In this document: positions 22,795-30,871 of the stretch, one piece after another
Numbering within the stretch: position 1 is the stretch's first letter
Layout of the letters: every line of letters starts with the position of its first letter
NCBI GenBank assembly: GCA_947581615.1
Contig: CANPVD010000113.1
Coordinates: 1 to 36,761, forward strand
Origin: Candidatus Humimonas hydrogenitrophica
GTDB taxonomy: Bacteria > Gemmatimonadota > Gemmatimonadetes > Palauibacterales > Palauibacteraceae
Direction of reading: 5' to 3'
Length of the DNA: 36,761 nucleotides
The notes under the pieces: generated by a model
Seen by the model: only the letters and a program-made list of their open reading frames with translations
The model's database searches: none
What the model was told of the DNA's origin: nothing
Translations under genes and position numbers: made by a program

Positions 22795-24072
22795 TCAACG
22801 GTCGAACTTGAGCGCCTCGGCGACGTCGATCCGGGTGGCCACCCGGGTCGGATACAGCGACGCCAGGATGCCGATGACCACGACGAAGCCGGCCGCCTCC
22901 ACCACGCGGGCCGGCCGGAAGATGGGGACGATCACCGGGTCGATGACCGCGCCCGACAGGCTGATCCCCTGGCCGTACAGGGCCGACAGGTCGAGTCCGT
23001 GGCGCCACAGGAGCCAGGTGGTGGCCAGCCCGAGGGCCACTCCCAGCACGCCGCTCAGACCCGCCAGGAGCACGCCTTCGCCGAACACCACCGCCCCCGT
23101 TTGCCCGCGCGTGAGGCCCAGGGCCTCGAGGACGCCGAACTCCCGCCTTCGGTTAAGGACGGACATGAGGACGGCGTTGAGCACCGCGAGGGCCACGATC
23201 GCGAAGAGCACGACCATGAAGGCATAGAAGCCGAAGTCGTCGATGCGAACGGCGGACTCGAGCTCGGGGGAGACCTGCCGCCAGGACAGCACGGTGACTC
23301 CGTCTGCGCCTCCGCCCGTCCCGAGACGGGCACGCAGGCCGTCGAGAGCCCGCCCGGTCTCCTGGCTGGAGCGGAGGAGGACGGCCACCGAGGTGGCGGC
23401 CCCCGGGGTGCCGAGCCAGCGGCGCGCCGTGGCGATCGGGATCTGCACGAGCCCATCGTCGACGTCGGGGATCCCGGTCCTGAACACGCCCCGCACGCGG
23501 ACCAGCTGCTCGGCCACGCCGCCCGACGCGCCCTGGGCCGTGAGCACCAGGCGCGAGCCGAGCTCCAGGCCGAGGCGGTCGGCGAGCCCGGCTCCCACGT
23601 AGGCGGCGAGCCGATCGGAGGGCTCCAGGTAGCGCCCCTCCACCCGCCGCTCGTCCAGCTTGGAGAAGGCGGCCTCGGCGCCCGGCTCGACGCCCTCCAC
23701 CCGGACCGGCAGGGAGGAGCCGGGCGAGCTGGCCAGGCCGCTCACCGTGAGGTCGACGGCCGACGTCACCACCGGCACGCTGGCCCGGAGCCCCGCCACG
23801 GCCCGCTCGGCGGCGGCGACCCGCGCGGAGTCCAGTCGGTCGTCCAGGCTCCCGGTGGAGGCGAAGCCGGGCGCCTCCATGGTCACGTGGCCGAGTCCGA
23901 GCCGCACGCCGTCGCTGATCCACTGCTCGTGGGCGCCGTCGCCGATGGCCCGCGCCATCGTCAGGAGGGCGAGGCCGACCACCATCGCCGAAGCCGTGAG
24001 GGCGCTGCGCCGGGCCTGGCGCAGGGTGTTGCGCAGCGACAGCCGCGCCAGGATGCGGAGGCGGGCCATCAT
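22795..24072 (-). CDS. FtsX-type ABC permease 2 (LolC/E-like)
   Basis: A 425-residue inner-membrane subunit with the MacB/LolCE topology. One N-terminal helix (about 27-46) precedes a large periplasmic domain (about 47-270). Three C-terminal helices follow (about 275-300, 322-350 and 385-410), containing FMVVLFAIVALAVLNAVLMSVLNRRREFGVLEALGLTRGQ in part, with the RRREFGVLEALG coupling motif that contacts the ATPase. The start is ATG 24072, overlapping the preceding stop (ATGA). An apparent extension to 24627 is antisense-like overlap with permease 1. It is about 25% similar in layout to permease 1, suggesting a heterodimer like LolC-LolE. Confidence 0.92.
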   Translation of the reverse strand: MMARLRILARLSLRNTLRQARRSALTASAMVVGLALLTMARAIGDGAHEQWISDGVRLGLGHVTMEAPGFASTGSLDDRLDSARVAAAERAVAGLRASVPVVTSAVDLTVSGLASSPGSSLPVRVEGVEPGAEAAFSKLDERRVEGRYLEPSDRLAAYVGAGLADRLGLELGSRLVLTAQGASGGVAEQLVRVRGVFRTGIPDVDDGLVQIPIATARRWLGTPGAATSVAVLLRSSQETGRALDGLRARLGTGGGADGVTVLSWRQVSPELESAVRIDDFGFYAFMVVLFAIVALAVLNAVLMSVLNRRREFGVLEALGLTRGQTGAVVFGEGVLLAGLSGVLGVALGLATTWLLWRHGLDLSALYGQGISLSGAVIDPVIVPIFRPARVVEAAGFVVVIGILASLYPTRVATRIDVAEALKFDR

Positions 24073-25328
24073 CGGTCCGAGAGCGCGTCGGCGGGCGGCA
24101 CGCGCGTGGCGCGCCACGCCGGGTACGCGGCGGCGAGGACGGCCGTGACCAGGAGGGCGGCGGCGGCGAGGAGCGGCGCCTCCAGGGAGTACTGCACGCG
24201 GAGCACGGGCCGCACGAGCGCCCCGGCCATGGTGAAGCCGCCGTACAGGAAGCTCATGTCGGGCGGCGACCGGTGCCACCACACGAGGATGGGCGCCGTG
24301 AGGAGGGCGCCGGCCACCAGCGCGAAGGCGCCCAGGATGAGCCCCTCGTACACGACGGTCCGGGCCACGCCGCTCCGCGTGGTTCCCAGGGCCCGGACGA
24401 CCGCGAACTCCCGCCGACGCTCGAAGGTCGCCATCAGCATCGTGTTGGCGACGCCGAACACGGCCATCGCGAACACGATGGCGATCAGGATCCAGTTGCT
24501 GGCCCGGGCCAGCCGGGCGTAGTCGGCGATCTCGGGCCGAAACCGCGGCCACGACCGCACGTCGGCCGGGACGCCCGCGGCGGCGAGGACCGCCCGGGCC
24601 GAGTCGGCCACGGCGGCCGCCGTCCACGGGTCGGACAGGCCCAGCGCGATCTCGTGGACACGGCCCGGAGCGAGCGCCAGCAAGCTCTGGAGCGTGCCGA
24701 TCGGGAGGAGGGCGTACGCCGCGTCCAGCTCGCGGACGCCGGTCCGGTACACGCCGGACACGGTGAACAGGTCGTTCCCCAGCGAGCCGTCCGCCGCCGG
24801 CGCCACGAGTACCACCTCGGAGCCCGGACCCACGCCGAGCTTGCGGGCCATCTCAGACCCGATCAGCACCTGGCGGGTGCCCTCCTCCGGCGCCCGCCCG
24901 GTGGCGATGGCGGCCATCAGGCGGCTGACCCGCGGCTCGAGGGCCGGGTCCTCCCCCATGAGCACGGCGCCCGACGTCTGGCTCCCGGCGCTCACCAGGC
25001 CGCCGCCGAGCACGCGCGGCGCGGCGCCCGTGACGCCGGGCAGCTCGCGCAGCCGCTCGAGCACCGGGGACAGCGCCATCCCGCTGTCCCCGCCCAGCGT
25101 CGCGTACAGGCTCCGCTCCGGCAGGTAGCCGGGCGCGTGCACCTGCACCTGGCCCTGCAGGAGCGAGGTGCCGTTGTCGATCATCTCGGCGACGATGCCG
25201 TCCGAGACGCCGACGATGACGACGGCCGCCAGGTACCCGAAGGCGAGGGCGGCGCCCGTGATGAGGGTCCGCTTCCGGTTCCTGCCCAGGTTGCGCCAGG
25301 CCAGACGCCACCACACGCGGCCGGACAC
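24069..25328 (-). CDS. FtsX-type ABC permease 1 (LolC/E-like)
   Basis: A 419-residue inner-membrane permease with the same four-helix plan. The first helix (about 20-42) follows WWRLAWRNLGRNRKR. A periplasmic domain of about 225 residues comes next, then helices near 270-295, 318-342 and 380-402. The coupling motif FERRREFAVVRALGTTRSG is present. It forms the other half of the predicted transporter. The start is GTG 25328, four bases after the LolA-like gene stop, with translation probably coupled. No substrate-specific motif is seen. Confidence 0.92.
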   Translation of the reverse strand: MSGRVWWRLAWRNLGRNRKRTLITGAALAFGYLAAVVIVGVSDGIVAEMIDNGTSLLQGQVQVHAPGYLPERSLYATLGGDSGMALSPVLERLRELPGVTGAAPRVLGGGLVSAGSQTSGAVLMGEDPALEPRVSRLMAAIATGRAPEEGTRQVLIGSEMARKLGVGPGSEVVLVAPAADGSLGNDLFTVSGVYRTGVRELDAAYALLPIGTLQSLLALAPGRVHEIALGLSDPWTAAAVADSARAVLAAAGVPADVRSWPRFRPEIADYARLARASNWILIAIVFAMAVFGVANTMLMATFERRREFAVVRALGTTRSGVARTVVYEGLILGAFALVAGALLTAPILVWWHRSPPDMSFLYGGFTMAGALVRPVLRVQYSLEAPLLAAAALLVTAVLAAAYPAWRATRVPPADALSDR

Positions 25329-25332
25329 GGAG

Positions 25333-26229
25333 TCAGCGACCTCGCTCGAGGTTGCGCAGGGAGAAGAAGGAGGGGGAGAGTCCCACGTCGAAGGCCAGCG
25401 ACTCGTAGGTCACCACGGTCCGGTTCTCGGGCTTGTCGGTGGGAACGACGGTCATGGTGGCGGGCACGAGCCGACCCGAGAAGGTGCGGTAGTCCGAGAA
25501 GGTCATGGTCCGCACCAGCCCCCCGTCCTCGTCGTAGTAGCGGGCCCACACGGGCATCAGGTCCGTCTTCCGCACCCGCTCGAGGATCTTGCCCCACACG
25601 ACCGCCGCCTCGGGCTTCGGGGTGAGCACGAACTCCCACACCTCGACGCCGTCCCGCGGGCCCCGGTAGCCGATCGCGACGTCGTAGTCCTCCACCAGCC
25701 GGCTCTCCTTCACCAGGTCGTCGTTGGTGAAGTCGGACCCCATCCACGAGCCCATCATCATGGAGGGCGGGATCTTGATGGTTCGGTCCACGCGCGGGAG
25801 GTAGTTCCACACCTCGTCCCCCACCCGGAGGGTGGCGGTGCCCGCCTCCTTCTGGGGCGCCGTGAGCTGGATGAGGCTGTACTTCGTCCCCAGCGACCAC
25901 ACCTTCCCCTCCAGCGTGCGGCTCCAGTGGGCCGTCCGAATCTCCATGCGGAACGCACCGCGGCTCGACGCCCCGCGGAGGAGCCGGTCCACGTGGTCGA
26001 TGATCTCCCGGGGCGTCTCCGCGGCCTGCTGCGCGGCCGGAGTCCCGATGAGGACGTCCCGCGCAGCCAGCCGGCCGGGCCCGGACGCCTGCGCCCGGAG
26101 CGGGACCGAGGCGGACGGGACCGCCAGGCCGAGGACCAGCGGCAGCAGAGCCCAGCGAACGCGCGCGAGCGCGGGGCCGGAGGTCCGCTGGCGCCCGGGC
26201 GTCGGGTGCCGGCGGCGCGCCCCGGTCAC
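25333..26229 (-). CDS. LolA-like outer-membrane lipoprotein-sorting protein
   Basis: A 298-residue exported protein. A long basic N-region precedes the hydrophobic WALLPLVLGLAVPSASV and the likely cleavage after RAQ (about residue 49). The mature part matches the 'outer membrane lipoprotein-sorting protein' group related to LolA/LolB/RseB. It has half-barrel strands MEIRTAHWSRTLEGKVWS, SLIQLTAPQKEAGTATLRVGDEVWNYLPRVDRTIKIP, and the characteristic SMMMGSWMGSDFTNDDLV. These proteins bind a lipid chain in a greasy cleft. The start is the GTG overlapping the tetR stop (GTGA). Encoded between a TetR regulator and FtsX-type permeases, it is the likely periplasmic carrier of the system. Confidence 0.87.
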   Translation of the reverse strand: MTGARRRHPTPGRQRTSGPALARVRWALLPLVLGLAVPSASVPLRAQASGPGRLAARDVLIGTPAAQQAAETPREIIDHVDRLLRGASSRGAFRMEIRTAHWSRTLEGKVWSLGTKYSLIQLTAPQKEAGTATLRVGDEVWNYLPRVDRTIKIPPSMMMGSWMGSDFTNDDLVKESRLVEDYDVAIGYRGPRDGVEVWEFVLTPKPEAAVVWGKILERVRKTDLMPVWARYYDEDGGLVRTMTFSDYRTFSGRLVPATMTVVPTDKPENRTVVTYESLAFDVGLSPSFFSLRNLERGR

Positions 26230-26858
26230 GGTCGGCGCTCCGGCTCGAGCAGGCGCCGGAAGAGCGTCATGTAGCCACCCATCACCGCCTCCCGACGACC
26301 CGGCTCGATCGCCTCCCAGTGCTCGGCGATCCACCGGTCCCCCGCCTCACCCATTCCCATGCAGATCTCCACCTGGAATTCCAGCGGCAGGTCGGTGCGC
26401 ACGACTCCCAGCTCCTGTCCACGGGCCAGGATACGGCCGATCCACTCGCGGACCACGTCGAACACGCGCTCCGTCCCGCCCCGGTCGGCGGGTCCACCCC
26501 GCAGCCGGTAGAAGGAGCGCAGGAGCCGCATGTACCACGGGTTCTCCTCCAGGTAACGGCCCGACTCGGCCGTGAGCGCCTCGATCGTCGGCCAGAAGTT
26601 CGAGGGCGTGAGACGGTCGAGCGAAAAGCCACCCGCGAGCTCGATCATGCGGGCCGTGGCGCGCTCGACCACGGTGGCGTACAGGTCGGCCTTGTCCTCG
26701 AAGTAGTAGTACAGGGAGCCCTTGCTCATCCCGGCGCCCTCGGCGATCCGGTTCACCGAGGCGCCCTCGTAGCCGCGCCCGGCGAACTCCTCCGCCGCCA
26801 CCCGTATGAGGCGCTCCTGTCGCTCCCCGTCCAGGTTGTCGAAGCGGCTGTAGACCAT
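26226..26858 (-). CDS. TetR-family transcriptional regulator
   Basis: A 210-residue repressor, first gene of the six-gene operon. The N-terminal helix-turn-helix spans about residues 12-58 (RLIRVAAEEFAGRGYEGASV, then AGMSKGSLYYYFEDKADLY). The C-terminal ligand-binding domain (about 60-205) is not assignable to a known ligand. ATG 26858 has AGGGGGAAGG upstream; the frame continues to 27035 but that stretch would include the operator and shows no similarity. It probably represses its own operon through the two-dyad site 55 bases upstream, and releases it upon binding a lipophilic ligand or membrane-stress signal, which is an inference. Confidence 0.92.
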   Translation of the reverse strand: MVYSRFDNLDGERQERLIRVAAEEFAGRGYEGASVNRIAEGAGMSKGSLYYYFEDKADLYATVVERATARMIELAGGFSLDRLTPSNFWPTIEALTAESGRYLEENPWYMRLLRSFYRLRGGPADRGGTERVFDVVREWIGRILARGQELGVVRTDLPLEFQVEICMGMGEAGDRWIAEHWEAIEPGRREAVMGGYMTLFRRLLEPERRP

Positions 26859-26912
26859 GGACCTTCCCCCTGCCTGACGTCGCCCGCGCTGGGCCCGGTC
26901 GTCGAAACCACA

Positions 26913-26936
26913 TGGTCTGACCGTTTGGTCGAACCA
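26913..26936. promoter_or_regulatory. TetR-type operator
   Basis: A 24-base interrupted palindrome of the form TGGT-N2-GACC-N4-GGTC-N2-ACCA, with all 16 arm positions matching across the centre. Nested dyads of this kind fit binding by one or two TetR dimers. It lies upstream of tetR on the minus strand. No clear -35/-10 pair was found around it. Confidence 0.75.
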
Positions 26937-27021
26937 GTAAGTCCAGTATCGGGAGTCTGCCGGCGCGCGGCAAGGGCCCGACCTCGTCGTGCGGCCACGC
27001 GAGGCGAGTCGGCCGCCGCGG

Positions 27022-27050
27022 TTGACACGCTCCACCCGGACCCGTAGCGT
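27022..27050 (+). promoter_or_regulatory. Promoter of the FTR1 gene
   Basis: A perfect -35 TTGACA (27022-27027), a 17-base spacer and TAGCGT (27045-27050, 3 of 6 to consensus). The transcription start would be near 27057, directly before the Fur-like box and about 33 bases before the ATG. Confidence 0.65.
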
Positions 27051-27061
27051 GTGGAACGTCT

Positions 27062-27078
27062 TTGAGAATCAGTCTCAA
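27062..27078 (+). promoter_or_regulatory. Fur-like box
   Basis: TTGAGAATCAGTCTCAA is a dyad with 6-base perfect arms. It differs in one position from the 7-1-7 Fur pattern TGAGAAT-N-ATTCTCA. It sits just after the predicted transcription start of an iron-permease gene, so iron-dependent repression is likely. Confidence 0.7.
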
Positions 27079-27089
27079 CCACGGCACGT

Positions 27090-28094
27090 ATGAGCCGCGA
27101 CGCGCGAACCGACGCTCCCGCCCGGCCGAACACGGCGCTCCGCGTCTTCCTGACGCTGGCCACGCTCGTCGTGGGCGGGGTGATCCTGTGGCAGGCCCTG
27201 ACCACCGGAGGGAGCCCGGATCCCCTGGCGGCCGGGGCCTCGGGCACGGCCGTGCTCGACATCGGCGTCCTGGTCTTCCGCGAGGGGCTCGAGTGCATCC
27301 TCGTGCTGGCGGCCATCATGGCCACCATGGTGGGCAGCGCGCGGGCCTACCGTAAGCCGGTCGCGGTGGGGGCCGCCGCCGGCTTCCTGGCCTCGCTGGT
27401 CACGTGGCAGGTCGCGATCGGAATCATCGACAGCCTGACCGAGAGCGTCTCGGCCCTGCAGGTGCAGGCCGTGACCGGCCTCCTGGCCATCGTGGTGCTG
27501 CTGCTCGTCATGAACTGGTTCTTCCACAAGATCTACTGGACCGGGTGGATCTCGGCCCACACCAGGCGCAAGAAGGCGCTGCTGGACCGCGTGGACGACC
27601 CGGGCGCCTCGAAGGTCCAGATCCTCTTCGGGCTCGGCTTCCTGGGGTTCACGTCGCTCTACCGAGAGGGGTTCGAGGTCGTCCTGTTCCTGCAGAACTA
27701 CCGCCTCAAGCTCGGGTCGGGCCCCGTGCTGCACGGGGTCCTGGCCGGGCTCGCGCTCACCGCGATCGTGGGCGTCCTCACCTTCGTGGCCAACCGGCGA
27801 CTGCCCTACAAGAAGATGCTGGTCCTGACCGGTGTCCTCCTGGGCATCGTGCTCCTGGTCATGGTGGGCGAGCAGGCGCAGGAGATGCAGCTGGCCCACT
27901 GGCTGCCGACCACGACGATCCCCTGGCTCGTCGGCGTGATCCCGGCGTGGCTCAGGATGTGGTTCGCGGTGTTCCCCACGGTCGAGACGCTGGCGGCCCA
28001 GGTGCTGGCCGCCGGGCTCGTGCTGGGCTCGTACGCGGTCGTCCGCCACCAGGTGGCCCGCACCGTCCGGCGCGCGGAGGCCGTGACGGGCTGA
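27090..28094 (+). CDS. FTR1-family high-affinity iron permease
   Basis: A 334-residue inner-membrane protein with about seven helices. The two REGLE-type iron-translocation motifs are present: REGLE at residues 64-68 and REGFE at 192-196. In the family these Glu residues bind iron during transport; bacterial members (EfeU type) import ferrous or ferric iron together with a periplasmic partner. No efeO/efeB-like partner gene is adjacent. ATG 27090 follows a Fur-like box and strong -35 element. A self-complementary CCCGCCG-CGGCGGG lies just behind the stop codon (28096-28109), perhaps ending the transcript. The gene is divergent from tetR. Confidence 0.92.
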   Translation: MSRDARTDAPARPNTALRVFLTLATLVVGGVILWQALTTGGSPDPLAAGASGTAVLDIGVLVFREGLECILVLAAIMATMVGSARAYRKPVAVGAAAGFLASLVTWQVAIGIIDSLTESVSALQVQAVTGLLAIVVLLLVMNWFFHKIYWTGWISAHTRRKKALLDRVDDPGASKVQILFGLGFLGFTSLYREGFEVVLFLQNYRLKLGSGPVLHGVLAGLALTAIVGVLTFVANRRLPYKKMLVLTGVLLGIVLLVMVGEQAQEMQLAHWLPTTTIPWLVGVIPAWLRMWFAVFPTVETLAAQVLAAGLVLGSYAVVRHQVARTVRRAEAVTG

Positions 28095-28170
28095 TCCCGC
28101 CGCGGCGGGCGAACGGCCAGCCCCACCTCCAACGCCGGCTCCACCCGGCCCTTGCAGTCGGCCGGCCGAC

Positions 28171-28185
28171 GGTCCATGCTGGACC
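28171..28185. repeat. Inverted repeat before the TolB/TPR gene
   Basis: GGTCCA-TGC-TGGACC is a perfect short dyad about 40 bases upstream of the TolB/TPR start. It could be an operator or a small leader hairpin; nothing in the window identifies a binding protein. Confidence 0.35.
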
Positions 28186-28223
28186 AGGATTCACATATTC
28201 CTCTTCTGGAGCCGCGCACCCAG

Positions 28224-30137
28224 ATGGCGAAGCCCGGTTCGCGTCTCTCCCTGCTGTTCACCGAACTGCGCCGCCGCAGCGTGCTGCAGGTGGGCGGGAT
28301 CTACCTGGTCGTGGCCTGGCTCGTCATCCAGGTCAGCACGGCCACCTTTCCGGTCCTCCTGCTCCCCGCCTGGGCGCTGCGGGCGGTCGTCATGGCCGCC
28401 ATCCTGGGCTTCCCCGTCGCGGTGGTCCTGGCGTGGGCCTTCGAGATCACTCCCGAGGGCGTGCGTCGCACGCGCGACGCGGACTCCAACGCGGTCCAGT
28501 CGCCGGCCATCCCCACCGGCGTCCGGTTCGCGCTCGTCCTCGGGGTCCTGCTGGTCACCTCGGGCGTGGGCTGGGTGGTATGGCTGCACTGGCTCCAGCC
28601 GCGCGCCAACTCGGCAGCGATGGCGAGCGCCTCCGAGCGACGACCCCTGGATGAACACGGCGTCGCGGTGCTGTACCTGGACGACTTCAGTCCCCACGGC
28701 GAGCTCTCCTACCTGGCCAACGGGCTCACCGCTGGCCTCATCCACGCGCTGAGCCAGATCGGACCGCTGCACGTCGTCTCGCTGAACGGCGTGAAGCCCT
28801 TCCGAAACCCGACCATTTCCCCGGACAGCATGGCCAGACTCCTGGGCGTCCGCTGGCTGGTGGAGGGCAGCCTGGAACCCACGGACGTGGGACTCTCCTC
28901 CACGATCCAGCTGGTGGACGGCCGGACGGGGCTCGAAGTCCTCAGCACCGTCATTCCGGAGCGAGGCAAGGACCTTCTGCACCTCCGCAACCAGATCGTG
29001 GATGCGGCCGAGCGCCAGCTCGGACAGAAGCTGGGTCGCGAGCTGGCCGGGAACGAGGATCGGCCGGGGACGGCGAACCCACGAGCCTGGAACCTGGTCC
29101 AGCAGGCGAAGGCCCTCGAGGAACAGGCGGACACGCTCCGGTGGACGCTGGGCGACACGAGCGCGGCCCGGTCGGCCCTGGTCGAGGCGGACAGCCTGCT
29201 GGCCCGGGCCTCGAAGCTGGACGACCAGTGGCTGGAGCCCCTGATCGAGCGCGGCTGGGTGGTGGCCAGGCAGGGCGGGCTCCGGCCGGGATCGCACGGA
29301 ACCTACCAGCAGGCCCGCCTCGACTCGGGACTCGCCCTCGCCGACGAAGCCGTCCGCCGCCGACCCGGCGATCCCGCGGCCCTCGAGCTGCGGGGAACGC
29401 TGCGCGTCGTGCTCAGCTACTCCGCCGATTCCGCCGCGGTCGACACCCTACGGAGGTCGGCGGCCGCCGACCTTCGACAGGCCGTCGCTGCCGATTCGAG
29501 CCGGGTGTGGGCCTGGGTCTCCCTGGCCGAGCTCCTCCGCGGCCAGGGAGCGTTCGCGGAGGCGGCCCAGGCGGCCCAGCGCGCGCTGAAAGCGGACCCC
29601 TTCCTCATCAACGGCGAGAACGAGATCCTGTACATCGTGGCCCACACCTGGCTCGAGCTCGAGGAGGTGGACAGGGCCAACAAGTGGGTCGATGCCGGCC
29701 GGCGTCGCTTCTCGGCCGACCCCACCTTCACGGCCCAGAAGCTCGTCATCCTGGCGGGCTCGGGCGAGGCGGCCCGGGTCCCGGCCGCGGTGGACACGGC
29801 CTGGGCGCTGTGCAACAAGATCGAACACCTCTTCGGAATCAAGGCGTGGGAGTACGGCCGCCTGCAGGTCGCGGCCGTCCTCGCGCAGGTCGGACGAGCC
29901 GACAGCGCCCGCGCCATCATCCGACGCGCCCGGGCGACCCACCCGGACAACGCGTGGGGCGACTACTACGAGGCCAACGCCCGCGTCCAGCTGGGCGACA
30001 CGGCCCGGGCCATCGAGCTGCTGGGGCTCTACATGAAAGCCTACCCCAACCAGCGAGGCTACATCGCCCGCGACTGGTGGTGGAAGCCGCTGCGGGAAGA
30101 TCCGCGGTTCAAGGCGCTGGTGCGGGGATCCGACTGA
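28224..30137 (+). CDS. Membrane-anchored TolB-like/TPR protein
   Basis: A 637-residue protein. The conserved N-terminal ELRRRSVLQVGGIYLVVAWLVIQ block forms the first helix (about 20-42) of a hairpin with a second helix (about 50-72) ending in AWAFEITPEGVRRT. A third helix lies near 98-120. Then comes a TolB-N/FlgO-like domain (about 140-265: VAVLYLDDFSPHGELSYLANGLTAGLIHAL, LLGVRWLVEGSL). TPR-like helices fill the rest (about 300-630). In other bacteria this module is fused to adenylate cyclase, kinase or DNA-binding domains; here no effector domain is present. It is likely an envelope scaffold or sensor. The ATG at 28224 is used because similarity starts just after it; ATG 28176 is an alternative. 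Confidence 0.8.
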   Translation: MAKPGSRLSLLFTELRRRSVLQVGGIYLVVAWLVIQVSTATFPVLLLPAWALRAVVMAAILGFPVAVVLAWAFEITPEGVRRTRDADSNAVQSPAIPTGVRFALVLGVLLVTSGVGWVVWLHWLQPRANSAAMASASERRPLDEHGVAVLYLDDFSPHGELSYLANGLTAGLIHALSQIGPLHVVSLNGVKPFRNPTISPDSMARLLGVRWLVEGSLEPTDVGLSSTIQLVDGRTGLEVLSTVIPERGKDLLHLRNQIVDAAERQLGQKLGRELAGNEDRPGTANPRAWNLVQQAKALEEQADTLRWTLGDTSAARSALVEADSLLARASKLDDQWLEPLIERGWVVARQGGLRPGSHGTYQQARLDSGLALADEAVRRRPGDPAALELRGTLRVVLSYSADSAAVDTLRRSAAADLRQAVAADSSRVWAWVSLAELLRGQGAFAEAAQAAQRALKADPFLINGENEILYIVAHTWLELEEVDRANKWVDAGRRRFSADPTFTAQKLVILAGSGEAARVPAAVDTAWALCNKIEHLFGIKAWEYGRLQVAAVLAQVGRADSARAIIRRARATHPDNAWGDYYEANARVQLGDTARAIELLGLYMKAYPNQRGYIARDWWWKPLREDPRFKALVRGSD

Positions 30138-30158
30138 AGCCGACCAGGAGCCCCGGCC

Positions 30159-30587
30159 CTACGACCCGGGACCCACGATGACGTCGGGATCCAGGATCTG
30201 GACCTCGCTTCCGTCGTAGAGGGCCACGATGTACTTGTAGGTTCCGAACTTCGCGTTGGCCGCCACCGAGGCCCCCGCATGCCGGCCCTTCTGCGCCCCG
30301 ACGCCCTTACCGTGAGCGACCGGACCGAGGGGCATGTCGGCCGAGGGCATCACGACCCTCCACGGACCCGCCGCGCTCCCCCATTCCACTCGATCTCGGC
30401 GGTGGACCGTCACGGGGTCGGGACTGACGGAGAGCGTCCCCGTCGCGGAATCATAGTCGATGCTCACCTGGACGGTACCGGGAGGCGCCGGCTCGGGCGG
30501 CCCGCCGGGCAGGGCGAACAGGCCGAGAGGAAGGAGGGCGACGAAGCCGACCGCCGCCGTGCGGGCACGTGGATGGGAAAGACGCAT
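30159..30587 (-). CDS. Small secreted cupredoxin-like protein without copper ligands
   Basis: A 142-residue exported protein. The signal peptide covers about 1-28 (AAVGFVALLPLGLFALPGG). The mature part looks like a Greek-key fold: VQVSIDYDSATGTLSVSPDPVTVHRRDRVEW in two pieces, then GTYKYIVALYDGSEVQILDPDVIV near the end. The order resembles cupredoxins (a W after the first strands, GTYKY before the last), but the Cys-His-Met copper set is missing, so electron transfer is unlikely. The family is not named with certainty. ATG 30587 has GGAG 8 bases upstream. It converges on the TolB/TPR gene with 21 bases between the stops. Confidence 0.6.
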   Translation of the reverse strand: MRLSHPRARTAAVGFVALLPLGLFALPGGPPEPAPPGTVQVSIDYDSATGTLSVSPDPVTVHRRDRVEWGSAAGPWRVVMPSADMPLGPVAHGKGVGAQKGRHAGASVAANAKFGTYKYIVALYDGSEVQILDPDVIVGPGS

Positions 30588-30836
30588 GGTCTTCGCTCCC
30601 GTTGGGTCCGGGGGATAGGCTCCAGCCGGAGCCGGATGAGGTGAGGGATGTTCCTTAAGAATAGGTTTGATCGAGAGATTTGGATAGCTCCCCGGAACGC
30701 AGCGGGGTGGACCTGGGGCTGTGAGCCCCGGCGGGAGCGCGCCAGGGCCCGAGCGCGCCCGACGCGCGGGCCATCAGGCTCTCGGACCGGCTCCCGCGGC
30801 CCCTTCTGACGCGTAGCGAAGCTCCAGCGCTCCCCA

Positions 30837-30842
30837 TAGATT
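30837..30842 (+). promoter_or_regulatory. Possible -10 element of the VPS10-like gene
   Basis: TAGATT lies 30 bases before the GTG start, which itself has AGGAG 7 bases upstream. No convincing -35 was found at 16-18 bases. The 284-base gap 30588-30871 otherwise holds an AT-rich pocket near 30650-30690, possibly the promoter of the divergent secreted-protein gene, and no gene. Confidence 0.3.
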
Positions 30843-30871
30843 CGCGGACCGACCCCTGCCAGGAGACGCTG

